Assembly (NCBI RefSeq): GCF_900099935.1 | Contig: NZ_FNEK01000012.1 | Coordinates: 34,065-98,064, forward strand | DNA length: 64,000 bases | DNA from: Aliiruegeria lutimaris | GTDB lineage: Bacteria > Pseudomonadota > Alphaproteobacteria > Rhodobacterales > Rhodobacteraceae | Direction of reading: 5' to 3' | In this document: positions 56,801-64,000 of the stretch, one piece after another | How the letters are laid out: each line of letters begins with the position of its first letter | Position numbering within the stretch: position 1 is the first letter of the stretch | Position numbers and translations under genes: made by a program | Notes under the pieces: generated by a model | Seen by the model: only the letters and a program-made list of their open reading frames with translations | The model's database searches: none | Told to the model about the DNA's origin: nothing

Positions 56801-58350
56801 GAAGGCGTGTCATCGCCCATGGAGGCGATCGCTTCCTTGCCATCCTCAGCCATGGGAACGAGAATCTGCTCCAGCTCCTCGACGGAGTAACCAGCCGCGA
56901 TCTGCCGCTTGCGCAGCTCGGCGCCGGTAAAGACCGGCTTCTCGGTTTCGCCGGCAAGAACGCTGTCGAGTTCGACGACCTTCTCCACCCACTCGCTGAA
57001 AGGCTGCGAGGAGGCGAGCTTGTCCTTCAGCTCCTTGTCGTGGAACAGCTTGCTGGTGGACATGTTGACAGCGATCATCTGGCCCGGGCCAAGCGCGCCC
57101 TTTTCGATCACGTTGGTCTCGTTCGTCGGCACCATGCCGACCTCGGAACCCGCGATCAGCAGCCCGTCACCCGTCACGACATAGCGCATCGGCCGCAGGC
57201 CGTTGCGGTCCAGCCCGCCAACGACCCAGCGGCCATCGGTCATGGCCAGCGCGGCTGGGCCGTCCCAGGGCTCCATGACGGAGTTCACGTAGGAATACAT
57301 GTCCTGCCAGCTCTGCGGCAGGTCCACGGCCTGCTTGGACCAGCTTTCCGGCACCAGCATGGTCTTGGCCATCGGCGCCGAGCGCCCGGCGCGCACCAGC
57401 ATTTCGAACACCGAGTCGAGCGCGGCGGAATCCGACGAACCTTGCGGGATGATCGGCTTGATGTCCTCGGCCATCGGTCCGAAGGTCGCGTGCGCCATCC
57501 GGATCTCGTGGCTTTTCATCCAGTTGGTGTTGCCCTTGAGCGTGTTGATCTCGCCGTTATGGGCGAGCATGCGGAAGGGCTGGGCCAGCCACCATTGCGG
57601 GAAGGTGTTGGTCGAATAGCGCTGGTGATAGATCGCAAAGGCGCTTTCGAAACGCTCGTCCTGCAGGTCCGGATAGAACTCGGCCACCTGTTCGGCCAGC
57701 ATCATCCCCTTGTAGATGATCGAGCGGCAGGAGAGCGAGCAGACGTAGAAATCCGGTACGCGACGGGTCGATGCGGCCTTTTCGATGCGGCGGCGGATGA
57801 CGTAGAGCTCGCGCTCGAAGGTCTCCTCGTCCACGCCCTTGGTGTTGGAGATCAGGATCTGTTCGATCTCCGGGCGCGTCGCGTTAGCCTTCTCGCCAAG
57901 GCAGGAGATGTCGACAGGCACGTGGCGCCAGCCGTAGATATAGTAACCCATCCGCAGGACCTCGCTCTCGACGATGGTCCGGCAGGCTTCCTGGGCGCCG
58001 AAATCGTTCCGCGGCAGGAAGATCTGGCCCACGGCGATCAGCTTCTCCACGTCCGGCTCGTGGCCGGTGCGGCGGATCTGGTCATAGAAGAAGGGCACCG
58101 GGATCTGCACATGAATGCCCGCGCCGTCGCCGGTTTTGCCGTCGGCATCGACCGCGCCGCGGTGCCAGACCGCCTTCAACGCGTTGATGCCGTCTTCGAC
58201 CACCTTGCGGCTCTTCTTGCCGTCAATGGCCACCACAAGGCCAACGCCGCAGGAGGAATGCTCGTCCTCTTCGCGATACATGCCATTCCTGGCCAGTTCC
58301 TCGCGCTTGGCCCGTTCGGCCTCGGCCCACGTGTCGTCATAGGTCGTCAT
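53812..58350 (-). CDS. gltB: Glutamate synthase (NADPH) large subunit
   Basis: 1512 residues, full length. The N-terminal class-II amidotransferase nucleophile Cys is near residue 34 (SSCGVGLVV). The central and FMN-binding synthase domains include GEGGEDPAHF, GVTLISPPPHHDIYSIEDL and ISGHNGGTGASPATSIKYAG. The [3Fe-4S] cysteines lie in GCIMVRQCQSNTCPVGVC. The C-terminal GXGXG beta-helix domain has GEGGGxxx-like repeats (GCGSNGCEYMTGGVAVILG). It makes glutamate from glutamine and 2-oxoglutarate with GltD. Its ATG overlaps the upstream small exported gene by 14 bp. Confidence 0.97.
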   Translation of the reverse strand: MTTYDDTWAEAERAKREELARNGMYREEDEHSSCGVGLVVAIDGKKSRKVVEDGINALKAVWHRGAVDADGKTGDGAGIHVQIPVPFFYDQIRRTGHEPDVEKLIAVGQIFLPRNDFGAQEACRTIVESEVLRMGYYIYGWRHVPVDISCLGEKANATRPEIEQILISNTKGVDEETFERELYVIRRRIEKAASTRRVPDFYVCSLSCRSIIYKGMMLAEQVAEFYPDLQDERFESAFAIYHQRYSTNTFPQWWLAQPFRMLAHNGEINTLKGNTNWMKSHEIRMAHATFGPMAEDIKPIIPQGSSDSAALDSVFEMLVRAGRSAPMAKTMLVPESWSKQAVDLPQSWQDMYSYVNSVMEPWDGPAALAMTDGRWVVGGLDRNGLRPMRYVVTGDGLLIAGSEVGMVPTNETNVIEKGALGPGQMIAVNMSTSKLFHDKELKDKLASSQPFSEWVEKVVELDSVLAGETEKPVFTGAELRKRQIAAGYSVEELEQILVPMAEDGKEAIASMGDDTPSAVLSEKYRPLSHFFRQNFSQVTNPPIDSLREYRVMSLKTRFGNLKNVLDEDSSQTEILILETPFVGNAQFEKLVVEFNAPMIEIDCTFPAGGEQNALRDALDRIRTEAEDAVRSGAGHIVLTDHYQSDDKVPMPMILATSAVHSWLTRKGLRTFCSLNVRSAECVDPHYFAVLIGCGATVVNAYLAEDSLADRIERGLLDGPLNEAMARYRAAIDAGLLKIMSKMGISVISSYRGGLNFEAVGLSRAMVAEYFPGMTSRISGIGIVGVQRKAEMVHQQGWGGGTDILPLGGFYKARKSGETHAWGAQTMHMMQSACNTGSFELWKQYSKKMQANPPIHLRDLMNFKPLGRPVPIEEVESITSIRKRFVTPGMSLGALSPEAHKTLNIAMNRIGAKSDSGEGGEDPAHFVPEPNGDNPSAKIKQVASGRFGVTAEYLNHCEELEIKVAQGAKPGEGGQLPGVKVTDLIARLRHSTKGVTLISPPPHHDIYSIEDLAQLIYDLKQINPRAKVTVKLVASSGVGTIAAGVAKAKADVILISGHNGGTGASPATSIKYAGLPWEMGLTEAHQVLAMNKLRDRVTLRTDGGLRTGRDIVIAAMLGAEEYGIGTAALIAMGCIMVRQCQSNTCPVGVCTQDQKLRDKFTGSADKVVNLITFYAQEVREILAELGAKSLDEVIGRTDLLAQVSRGNAHLDDLDLNPLLITVDGANDIVYDLWKPRNPVPDTLDAQIVADAARFLKDGEKMQLSYAVQNTHRTIGTRTSSHIVQRFGMRNALQPDHLTVKLTGSAGQSLGAFGAPGLKLEVSGDANDYVGKGLSGATIVVRPPMNSPLKADDNTIIGNTVLYGATDGYLFAAGRAGERFAVRNSGAKVVIEGCGSNGCEYMTGGVAVILGSIGANFGAGMTGGMAYLYDPDGSSRELMNMETLVTAPVTHPHWEAELRDLIERHVAETESVKAADILQHWDLELRHFVQVCPKEMLVHIPHPLGVEENAIPAE

Positions 58351-59092
58351 TGCGCTTCTCCTTTCGCTGGGCAGAGGCAGGCGGCTGGTAGCCGATCTCC
58401 TCCGTCGCGTTGCATCCGTAGAGCGGGGTCATTTCGGTGAACCCCGCCTCGCCGGGGCGGATGAACCGCACCGGGCTGAAATCGTTTTTCATTTCCTCGC
58501 CGTCCTGCAGAAAGCTGTCGGCTCCGAGGAAGAACAGGCGCTCTTCGGCCAGCACGTATTGGTTGCCGGCCACGGCAAAGATCTCCTCGCCACTGTCCGC
58601 ATCCATTGCGGTCGAGGTGTACTCTGTCTCGAGCAGCTCGACGCCGTCGATCACTACCGTGCGTCCGGTCAGCCGGTCCTGGCCCTGGTGAACCACGTCG
58701 CGAATGCCCTCGGGGCCTTCCTCCCGGATCACAAAAGCGTAGCTGTCTTGGCCGGTTTCCAGCAATTCCCCGAGCGAGGCCGGGTCCGGAGCGGTTTCGG
58801 TCAGGTGCTCGCGAGTGTTTTCCCGGAAGTACTGACTGTCGAGCCACTGGAAATCGGGATCATAGACCGAGAGCGAGTAGATGCCCTCGGAATCGTAATG
58901 CACTTCCCAGACCGTGCCCTCCGGCGCCGCCTCGCACCGCCAGTAATGGGAGACGCCGCAACCCTTCTGCTGAACCGTCAGAAAGCCAGCACAGCCCTCG
59001 GGCACTTCGATCGAACCAGCCAAGGCGGGAAGGGCAGTCAACGCAGTCGCCCCCGCCAAGCCCAGGAGCCATTTCCGTTCAGTTCGTCCCAT
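58337..59092 (-). CDS. Exported protein between gltD and gltB, unknown function
   Basis: 251 residues. A signal peptide (KWLLGLAGATALTALPALA) predicts export. The mature part has several cysteines (EGCAGF, KGCGVSHYWRCEA, LYGCNATEE), consistent with disulfides in the periplasm, and beta-rich segments (GTVWEVHYDSEGIYSLSVYD). No family is named with confidence. GGGA precedes ATG 59092. It lies 29 bp after gltD and overlaps gltB by 14 bp, so it is co-translated with glutamate synthase. A cytoplasmic enzyme operon holding an exported protein is unexpected. Confidence 0.82.
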   Translation of the reverse strand: MGRTERKWLLGLAGATALTALPALAGSIEVPEGCAGFLTVQQKGCGVSHYWRCEAAPEGTVWEVHYDSEGIYSLSVYDPDFQWLDSQYFRENTREHLTETAPDPASLGELLETGQDSYAFVIREEGPEGIRDVVHQGQDRLTGRTVVIDGVELLETEYTSTAMDADSGEEIFAVAGNQYVLAEERLFFLGADSFLQDGEEMKNDFSPVRFIRPGEAGFTEMTPLYGCNATEEIGYQPPASAQRKEKRNDDL

Positions 59093-59121
59093 GTCAGTCC
59101 CTTTGCCGACCGTGCTGAGGG

Positions 59122-60558
59122 CTATTCCGCCGCCACACCGGTCGCGGCCGTGTCGAAACCGTTGATCATTGCGTCGGCGGCCTCGCGCCCGTCCCGGATT
59201 GCCCAGACCACGAGCGAGGCTCCGCGCACGATGTCGCCCACGGCATAAACGCCCGGAATTTTCGTCTCGTGGCTGCGGAAATCGGCCTTGATCGTGCCCC
59301 AACGGGTCACTTCGAGCTGAGGCACGCCCCACAGGGAGGGAAGCTCTTCCGGCTCGAAACCGAGCGCCTTGATGACGAGATCGGCCTCTTCGATATAATC
59401 GGCCCCTTCGATCACCTCGGGACGCTGACGGCCGGAGGCATCCGGCGCACCCAGGCGCATCTTCTGCACCATCACGCCCGAGACCGGCTCGCCGATGAAC
59501 CCGTTCGGTGCGGTCAACCATTCGAAGACGACGCCTTCTTCCTCGGCATTCTGCACCTCGCGCTGCGAGCCGGGCATGTTGGCGCGGTCGCGGCGATAGA
59601 GACATTTCACGCTCTTGGCGCCCTGGCGGATCGCGGTGCGGACACAGTCCATCGCGGTGTCGCCGCCGCCGATGACGACGACCTTGCGGCCTTCGGCGTT
59701 CAACTCGCCATTATCGTATTCCGGAACGGCATCGCCGAAATTCTTGCGGTTGGAGGCTGTCAGGTAGTCGATGGCCCGCACGATGCCATGCGCACCGGAG
59801 CCCGGCGCCTGCAGGTCGCGGGACTTGTAGACGCCCGTGGCGATCAACACCGAGTCGTGCTTCTTGCGGACCTCGTCGAAGGAAATGTCCTCGCCGATAT
59901 TGCAATTGAGCACGAAATCCACGCCGCCCTGTTCGAGCTGCTCGTTGCGGCGCATCACGATGTCCTTCTCGAGCTTGAAGCCCGGAATGCCATAGGTCAT
60001 CAACCCGCCCGCGCGGTCATAGCGGTCATAAACCGTCACCTGCACGCCAGCACGACGCAGACGGTCGGCCGCTGCCAGTCCACCGGGACCGGCGCCGATG
60101 ATGCCGACGCTCTCGGTGCGTTCGTTGGCGGGCTTGATCGGCTGCACCCAGCCCTTTTCCCAGGCGGTGTCGGTGATGAATTTCTCCACCGCTCCGATGG
60201 TCACGGTGCCGTGCCCGGATTGCTCGATAACGCAATTGCCTTCGCACAACCGGTCCTGCGGGCAGATCCGCCCACAGATCTCGGGGAAGGTGTTGGTCAT
60301 CTGGCTGACCTGATAGGCCTCCTCCAGTCGGCCCTCGGCCGTGAGCTTGAGCCAATCGGGGATATTGTTGTGCAGCGGGCAATGCGACTGGCAGTACGGA
60401 ACCCCGCACTGGCTGCATCGACCGGCCTGCTCCTCGGCTTTCGCCTCGGCGAACTCGCCATAGATTTCCAGGAAGTCGTGCGCCCGGTCATCTGCTTCCC
60501 GCTTAGCGGGCATCTGCTTGTCCACGGACACGAACTGGAGCATTCGCTGTTTGGCCAC
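59122..60558 (-). CDS. gltD: Glutamate synthase (NADPH) small subunit
   Basis: 478 residues. The N-terminal [4Fe-4S] domain has CSQCGVPYCQSHCPLHNNIPDW and CGRICPQDRLCEGNCV. Two Rossmann motifs follow: IGAGPGGLAAADRLRRAG for FAD and VVIGGGDTAMDCVRTA for NADPH. It feeds electrons to GltB. The start is GTG 60558 with GGAGGCA upstream; the open reading further upstream crosses an inverted repeat and is rejected. Transcribed first in a gltD-orf-gltB order. Confidence 0.96.
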   Translation of the reverse strand: MAKQRMLQFVSVDKQMPAKREADDRAHDFLEIYGEFAEAKAEEQAGRCSQCGVPYCQSHCPLHNNIPDWLKLTAEGRLEEAYQVSQMTNTFPEICGRICPQDRLCEGNCVIEQSGHGTVTIGAVEKFITDTAWEKGWVQPIKPANERTESVGIIGAGPGGLAAADRLRRAGVQVTVYDRYDRAGGLMTYGIPGFKLEKDIVMRRNEQLEQGGVDFVLNCNIGEDISFDEVRKKHDSVLIATGVYKSRDLQAPGSGAHGIVRAIDYLTASNRKNFGDAVPEYDNGELNAEGRKVVVIGGGDTAMDCVRTAIRQGAKSVKCLYRRDRANMPGSQREVQNAEEEGVVFEWLTAPNGFIGEPVSGVMVQKMRLGAPDASGRQRPEVIEGADYIEEADLVIKALGFEPEELPSLWGVPQLEVTRWGTIKADFRSHETKIPGVYAVGDIVRGASLVVWAIRDGREAADAMINGFDTAATGVAAE

Positions 60559-60572
60559 TGGCTGCCTCCATA

Positions 60573-60590
60573 ATTCAGTCCGGGCTGAAT
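60573..60590. promoter_or_regulatory. Inverted repeat just before gltD
   Basis: ATTCAG-TCCGGG-CTGAAT is a perfect 6-bp inverted repeat, 15-32 bases before the gltD GTG and immediately upstream of its Shine-Dalgarno. It may be an operator or form a hairpin that limits ribosome access. Inferred. Confidence 0.4.
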
Positions 60591-60688
60591 ACACGTCTGG
60601 TCTGAAGAAATAAAGTCATAAACGGTGACCTACTTTGCGGATTTTTCGCAGTCACGGGGCTCTTTTTCGTCCGACTTCACTGTAATAG

Positions 60689-60703
60689 GACAGCTTAGCT
60701 GTC
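60689..60703. promoter_or_regulatory. Palindrome in the gltD/uppP divergent spacer
   Basis: GACAGCT-T-AGCTGTC: perfect 7-bp arms round one base, mid-way between gltD and uppP. A related GACAGCTGTC palindrome sits in the transketolase leader at 12752-12761. Candidate operator for either divergent gene; the protein is unknown. Confidence 0.45.
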
Positions 60704-60773
60704 ATTATTCTGGTCTTTTCATTCAGAATCATCCGGTTACTCTGCCGACGATTTTGATCACGGGCCTGCACCA

Positions 60774-61577
60774 ATGACGCTCTTTCACATCCTTCTGGTC
60801 GCTATAATTCAAGGCATTACGGAGTTTTTGCCCGTTTCCTCCTCGGGTCACCTGATTCTCTTGCCAAACCTGACAGGTTTGGAGGACCAGGGCCTGACCA
60901 TAGATGTTGCCACCCATGTGGGAACTCTGTTCGCCGTCATCCTGTTTTTCTGGGCCGATGTGAAAACGGCCCTCAAGGGTGTTCCCACGCTGCTGCGGGG
61001 ACGTATCGACACGCCAGGCGCGCGCCTCGCCTTCCTGCTGATCATCGCGACCATCCCCGTGATGGCCATCGGGTTGGTTCTGAAACTGACCGGGCTGGAC
61101 GAAGCCATGCGCTCCACTGCCGTGATCGGGTGGACGATGCTGCTCTTCGGAATCCTGCTCTACTGGACGGACCAGAAAGGGTCGGAAGACCTGAAAGCCT
61201 CCGACTGGTCGCTGCGGCAGGCGTGGATCCTTGGGCTCTGGCAAGCGGTGGCGCTGATCCCTGGCACGTCTCGCTCGGGTATCTGCATCACCGGTGCCCG
61301 CCATATGGGGTTTGCCCGTGGCGACGCGGCCCGCATCTCGATGCTCATGTCGATCCCGACGATCATGGCCTCCGGCGCGTTGCTCGGCCTTGATGTCATT
61401 GCCGAGGGGAACATGGCGCTTTTGCGGGATGCCTCCATCGCCGCCTGTTTCTCCTTCGTGGCAGCGCTTCTGGCCTTGAGCTTCATGATGCGACTGCTTC
61501 GCTCGGTGAGCTTCACTCCCTACGTGATTTACCGGGTCGTTCTCGGAATCGTGTTGCTCGTGATCGCCTACAGCTGA
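60774..61577 (+). CDS. uppP: Undecaprenyl-diphosphatase
   Basis: 267 residues with about eight membrane spans. Both BacA/UppP active-site motifs are present: QGITEFLPVSSSGHL near the N-terminus (Glu and Ser) and ALIPGTSRSGICITGARHMG in the middle (Arg and Ser). It recycles undecaprenyl-PP to the monophosphate for peptidoglycan and other glycans. The ATG at 60774 has only a weak Shine-Dalgarno. It has its own terminator at 61664. Confidence 0.95.
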   Translation: MTLFHILLVAIIQGITEFLPVSSSGHLILLPNLTGLEDQGLTIDVATHVGTLFAVILFFWADVKTALKGVPTLLRGRIDTPGARLAFLLIIATIPVMAIGLVLKLTGLDEAMRSTAVIGWTMLLFGILLYWTDQKGSEDLKASDWSLRQAWILGLWQAVALIPGTSRSGICITGARHMGFARGDAARISMLMSIPTIMASGALLGLDVIAEGNMALLRDASIAACFSFVAALLALSFMMRLLRSVSFTPYVIYRVVLGIVLLVIAYS

Positions 61578-61663
61578 CGGAGCCGGAACGGCGGGCCTTG
61601 ATCTGCGCCCGGCATTCGCCTCAGCGCGGCGCGGCGATCGCAGATCGTGCCTTCCGAATCGAG

Positions 61664-61691
61664 AAAGGGTCGGCGCGGAGCCGACCCTTTT
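61664..61691. terminator. Bidirectional intrinsic terminator, uppP / NDUFA9-like gene
   Basis: AAAGGGTCGGC/GCCGACCCTTTT: an 11-bp stem with a short GC-rich loop, ending in a T-run on plus and AAAA (T-run on minus). It serves the convergent pair uppP (plus) and the NDUFA9-like gene (minus). Confidence 0.92.
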
Positions 61692-61710
61692 GATCTGTTT
61701 TCGTGAATTC

Positions 61711-62691
61711 TCAGGCTTTCAGGTTGCCTGCAGATTCCGTCAGTGCTTCGAACTGACCGCCGGGACGGAAACGCCACAGGTAATCCGGCAACACGGCCTT
61801 GGCCGCGAGCGGTTCGATCCCGAGATCGGCAAATGTCTTGGCGCCCTCGCTCACGACATTGTCCCGCTTGAGGTTCTTGATCTGGTCGCGTGTCAGCGGT
61901 GCCTCGATATTACCGAGGGTGACTTTCTGAAGAATACCGAAGCCGCCGGCCACCAGATTGGCGATCCCGGTTGGCATGTCGTTGATCAGCCGCTCGCGGC
62001 GCACGATCTTGAGCATGAGCTTGATCCAGTCCCGGAAGCTCGCCACGTCCGGCCCGCCAAGCTCGTAGATGCCGGGTTCCGCCGCGCCGGTCACCCCGGC
62101 CACCGCCGCCTTGGCCACGTCATCGACATAGACCGGTTGGAACTTCGTATCGGCACCGATGATGCTCAGAACCGGGCCGAAGCGGGACATGGAGGCGAAG
62201 CGGTTGAAGAATTCGTCTTCCGGACCGAAAATCACCGATGGCCGCAGGATAACCGCGTTCGGCATATGCCGGAGTACGGCTTCCTCGCCGGCGGCCTTGG
62301 TGCGGGAATACTGCGATTCGGACGTCGCGTCGGCGCCAATCGCGGAGAGGTGGACCATCGACGTTACGCCGGCTTCCTTCGCAAGGCGTGCGATCCGCTC
62401 GGCGCCGTCGATCTGCACCGACTCGAACGTGTTCTTCCGGAACTCGGCGAGGATCCCGACGCAGTTTACCAAGGCATCCGCGCCATGGATCACGTCGCGC
62501 ACCGAGTCTTCGTCGCGGATATTGCAAGCAACCGGTTCGACCTGTCCGACTTCACCAAAGGTGCGCACGAAAAGGTTCTCGTCGGGGACCCGGGTCGCGA
62601 CCCGCACCCGCCAGCCTTCCTTGGCCATGCGGCGGGCGATATAGCGTCCTACGAAACCGGAGCCGCCAAAAATCGTGACGAGTTTGGGCAT
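61711..62691 (-). CDS. Complex I NDUFA9-like subunit family protein (extended SDR)
   Basis: 326 residues. The nucleotide motif is VTIFGGSGFVGRYIARRM, an atypical GGSGFxG SDR motif. LVNCVGILAE, VHLSAIGADATSESQYSRTK and AVILRPSVIFGPEDEFFNRF are hallmarks of the NDUFA9/39-kDa family, which binds NADPH at the edge of complex I in mitochondria. In Rhodobacteraceae a homologue co-purifies with the complex, as reported for Paracoccus. The active-site Tyr-x-x-x-Lys is YSRTK. GGAGGAAAC precedes ATG 62691. Confidence 0.9.
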   Translation of the reverse strand: MPKLVTIFGGSGFVGRYIARRMAKEGWRVRVATRVPDENLFVRTFGEVGQVEPVACNIRDEDSVRDVIHGADALVNCVGILAEFRKNTFESVQIDGAERIARLAKEAGVTSMVHLSAIGADATSESQYSRTKAAGEEAVLRHMPNAVILRPSVIFGPEDEFFNRFASMSRFGPVLSIIGADTKFQPVYVDDVAKAAVAGVTGAAEPGIYELGGPDVASFRDWIKLMLKIVRRERLINDMPTGIANLVAGGFGILQKVTLGNIEAPLTRDQIKNLKRDNVVSEGAKTFADLGIEPLAAKAVLPDYLWRFRPGGQFEALTESAGNLKA

Positions 62692-62827
62692 GTAAGTTTC
62701 CTCCGTTCGGTGGCTCACGCATCGAGATAGCGCTGAGTCGGCAAACGAACAAGCAGCGATTGCGTCGCGCCACTCTGTCTACTGTCCTGATAAAGGGAGG
62801 AGGCGCGAAAAAACTGTCTGATTGGCG

Positions 62828-62854
62828 TTGACACCTCTCGGCACCGGATATAAT
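62828..62854 (+). promoter_or_regulatory. Sigma-70-type promoter of tRNA-Leu
   Basis: TTGACA (62828-62833) and TATAAT (62849-62854) both match consensus; spacing is 15 bp, or 16 with GTTGAC as the -35. The -10 ends 19 bp before the tRNA 5' end, appropriate for a short leader. Confidence 0.8.
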
Positions 62855-62873
62855 CACCGCGCTCACGACACCG

Positions 62874-62960
62874 GCCCAGGTGGCGGAATTGGTAGACGCG
62901 CTAGCTTCAGGTGCTAGTGTCCGTATGGACGTGGAGGTTCGAGTCCTCTCCTGGGCACCA
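62874..62960 (+). tRNA. tRNA-Leu (anticodon CAG)
   Basis: 87 nt class-II tRNA with CCA encoded. The acceptor stem GCCCAGG/CCTGGGC is perfect. The anticodon stem CTAGC/GCTAG encloses loop TTCAGGT, giving anticodon CAG, which reads CUG. A long variable arm (TGTCCGTATGGACG) is present, and the T-arm is GGAGG-TTCGAGT-CCTCT. Its 3' end borders mobile-element debris. Confidence 0.96.
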
Positions 62961-63052
62961 AGTTTTCCCATAAAATTCAATCAAAACAATGTTTTATTGA
63001 GATCTATCGCGGATCAGACCCCCAATTAGTCCCCCACTGTTTTCACGGTGAA

Positions 63053-63229
63053 ACTCGCTCTAAGGCTCGGCTGGCCGACGAATACGACGTCGCGCAGGAG
63101 TGGGGGGAGGTAAAGCGGCTTGGCGGCGATACGAGCGGTGTAGAATACCACAACACCGCTTCCACCTCCGACCTCGGCTTTAGCCGCGACGAGACCTCCC
63201 GCGCGCCCGTGGACGAAGCCCACACGTAG
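63053..63229 (+). pseudogene. Fragment of a phage/plasmid-type protein downstream of tRNA-Leu
   Basis: An open stretch without a start codon reads RSKARLADEYDVAQEWGEV, then STSDLGFSRDETSRA, and stops at 63229. From memory this matches an internal part of proteins on phages and integrative elements (typical wording RLADEYDAAQERGEV and DLGLSRKDI). It is only about 58 codons long and lacks both ends. Together with the nearby IS it marks decayed mobile DNA. Sequence from 62961 to 63052 is A/T-rich with an AAAACA/TGTTTT palindrome (62983-62995); 63230-63663 holds no gene I can support. Confidence 0.4.
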
Positions 63230-63663
63230 TTACGTCGCACTCTCGCAAACATTCCATCAAATGGAAGGTATCCGTCTCGCTCCCGTGCCAGGCCTTCGCA
63301 GCGCTTTCCGGCAATTGTGATGGCAGTACGAGAGGCGTTCGCGATTCTTGATGTTTCCAGATTTTCTATCGTTCTCAGGAACGCCAACGGGAGCTTCTGC
63401 GGATTAGGGCGCCCCATTTTCATCACTGATACAGGCGTCCCCCTCTCTGCTCTTAGTGGCGCAGGCAGGCGCGACATTCCAAGCTCCTCGTCAGCGGACT
63501 ATTTGGCGTCGGCAAAAAGAAAGTGCTCCACTGTTAGCAGGGGCAGCAAAAACCGAAAACCGAGGGAAGGTAATGCGGAAGGGCAAACCCGTAATTGGTT
63601 ATTGCGGTGGTCGAGCGGAAACCCACCACTTTGAGATAGTCCACTGACTGCGCATTGCCGTCG

Positions 63664-64000
63664 TGGAGTGCCCCCAATGAAGTGGTCCACCAACTGGGAT
63701 AGCTTTATCCCGTTTTCAGGAGGACCAAACGATGGCTGGAAAGCGAGACAAACCCGAGGAGATCGTGCTGAAGCTGCGGCAGGTTGAAGTGCTGCAAGGT
63801 CAGGGCAGCTCGGTTGCCGATGCCGTTCGCCAGATTGGCGTGACGCAGCAGACCTACTACCGATGGCGCAAGGAGTATGGCGGCATGAGCCGGGATCAAC
63901 TGAAGCGCCTGAAGCAGTTGGAAACGGAGAACCAGCGGCTCAGGCGCGCGGTATCTGATCTGACGCTGGACAAGATGGTTCTGGCCGAGGCTGCACGGGG
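63664..64000 (+). mobile_element. Left end of an IS3-family (IS407-group-like) insertion sequence, cut by window edge
   Basis: TGGAGTGCCCCCAATGAAGT at 63664 resembles the terminal inverted repeat of IS407-group elements, which start TG and carry a C-run, and the first transposase frame begins 68 bp later with GGAGG before its ATG. The right end, orfB and target duplication lie beyond the window, so the boundary and group are inferred. Confidence 0.75.
63732..64000 (+). CDS. IS3-family transposase OrfA (partial)
   Basis: The first 89 residues are visible. A helix-turn-helix of the HTH_Tnp_1 type (EEIVLKLRQVEVLQGQGSSV, then RQIGVTQQTYYRWRKEYGG) is followed by a leucine-zipper-like helix (LKRLKQLETENQRLRRAVSDL, in part LKQLETENQRLRRAVSDL) and the conserved LDKMVLAEAA. 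It binds the IS ends; the catalytic DDE domain would be in OrfB, made by frameshifting. Cut by the window edge. Confidence 0.92.
   Translation, partial: MAGKRDKPEEIVLKLRQVEVLQGQGSSVADAVRQIGVTQQTYYRWRKEYGGMSRDQLKRLKQLETENQRLRRAVSDLTLDKMVLAEAAR

Noticed and set aside
63230..63477. Minus-strand reading starting MKMGRPNPQKLPLAFLR
   Set aside because: The first 65 residues look protein-like, but there is no clear Shine-Dalgarno, and the frame then runs antisense through the mobile-element fragment. Support is too weak.

Overview
The window is a chromosomal segment of a high-GC alphaproteobacterium, almost certainly a Rhodobacteraceae (Roseobacter-group) member. The evidence is the petP-petR regulator pair, mic60 beside hemD and hemY, the motB-flgE-flgK-flgL-flgI flagellar order, a GTG-started gltD upstream of gltB, and a GC-rich intergenic element typical of this family. 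Genes are densely packed, with many 4-bp stop/start overlaps.

Layout. 0-5.6 kb: a minus-strand carbohydrate-uptake operon (binding protein, ATPase, two permeases, SMP-30-type lactonase, start of a probable 2-hydroxyacid dehydrogenase). It faces a GAF histidine kinase/LuxR-type regulator pair (5.9-7.8 kb) across a spacer holding a perfect inverted repeat. 8.1-12.7 kb: a four-gene operon of transketolase, hydroxypyruvate isomerase, tartronate-semialdehyde-type reductase and a shikimate-dehydrogenase homologue with an altered substrate site. It diverges from a GntR/FCD regulator and an alpha-ketoglutarate-semialdehyde-type dehydrogenase (13.2-15.7 kb). Together, 0-15.7 kb reads as sugar or sugar-acid uptake and oxidation. 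15.9-22.5 kb is a decay zone: one intact aldo/keto reductase, a LysR regulator and an SDR are mixed with an internally deleted MFS transporter, a hydrolase remnant with a stop codon, an N-terminally truncated aldo/keto reductase, an NAD(P)-binding remnant and a frameshifted glutamate dehydrogenase.

22.6-29.3 kb: a 2-hydroxyacid dehydrogenase, tRNA-Thr(CGU), then hemD-mic60-hemY opposite tsaD. 29.3-35.2 kb: five flagellar genes. 35.4-38.1 kb: a polysaccharide export protein, a beta-barrel outer-membrane protein and a rhomboid protease. 38.3-43.3 kb: small and little-known genes, including a secreted protein with internal repeats. 43.3-48.7 kb (minus): petP-petR, then HDAC-family amidohydrolase, xseB, ispA and dxs, so regulators of electron transport lead into isoprenoid precursor synthesis. 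48.8-53.7 kb: ilvE, queG, a glutathione transferase, mtgA and small hypotheticals. 53.8-60.6 kb: glutamate synthase (gltD, an exported protein, gltB). 60.8-62.7 kb: uppP and an NDUFA9-like protein. 62.87 kb to the end: tRNA-Leu(CAG), followed by mobile-element debris and the left end of an IS3-family insertion sequence cut by the window edge.

All assignments come from reading translated sequence and motifs. No database search or computation was run, and start codons are judged from ribosome-binding sites and family lengths.
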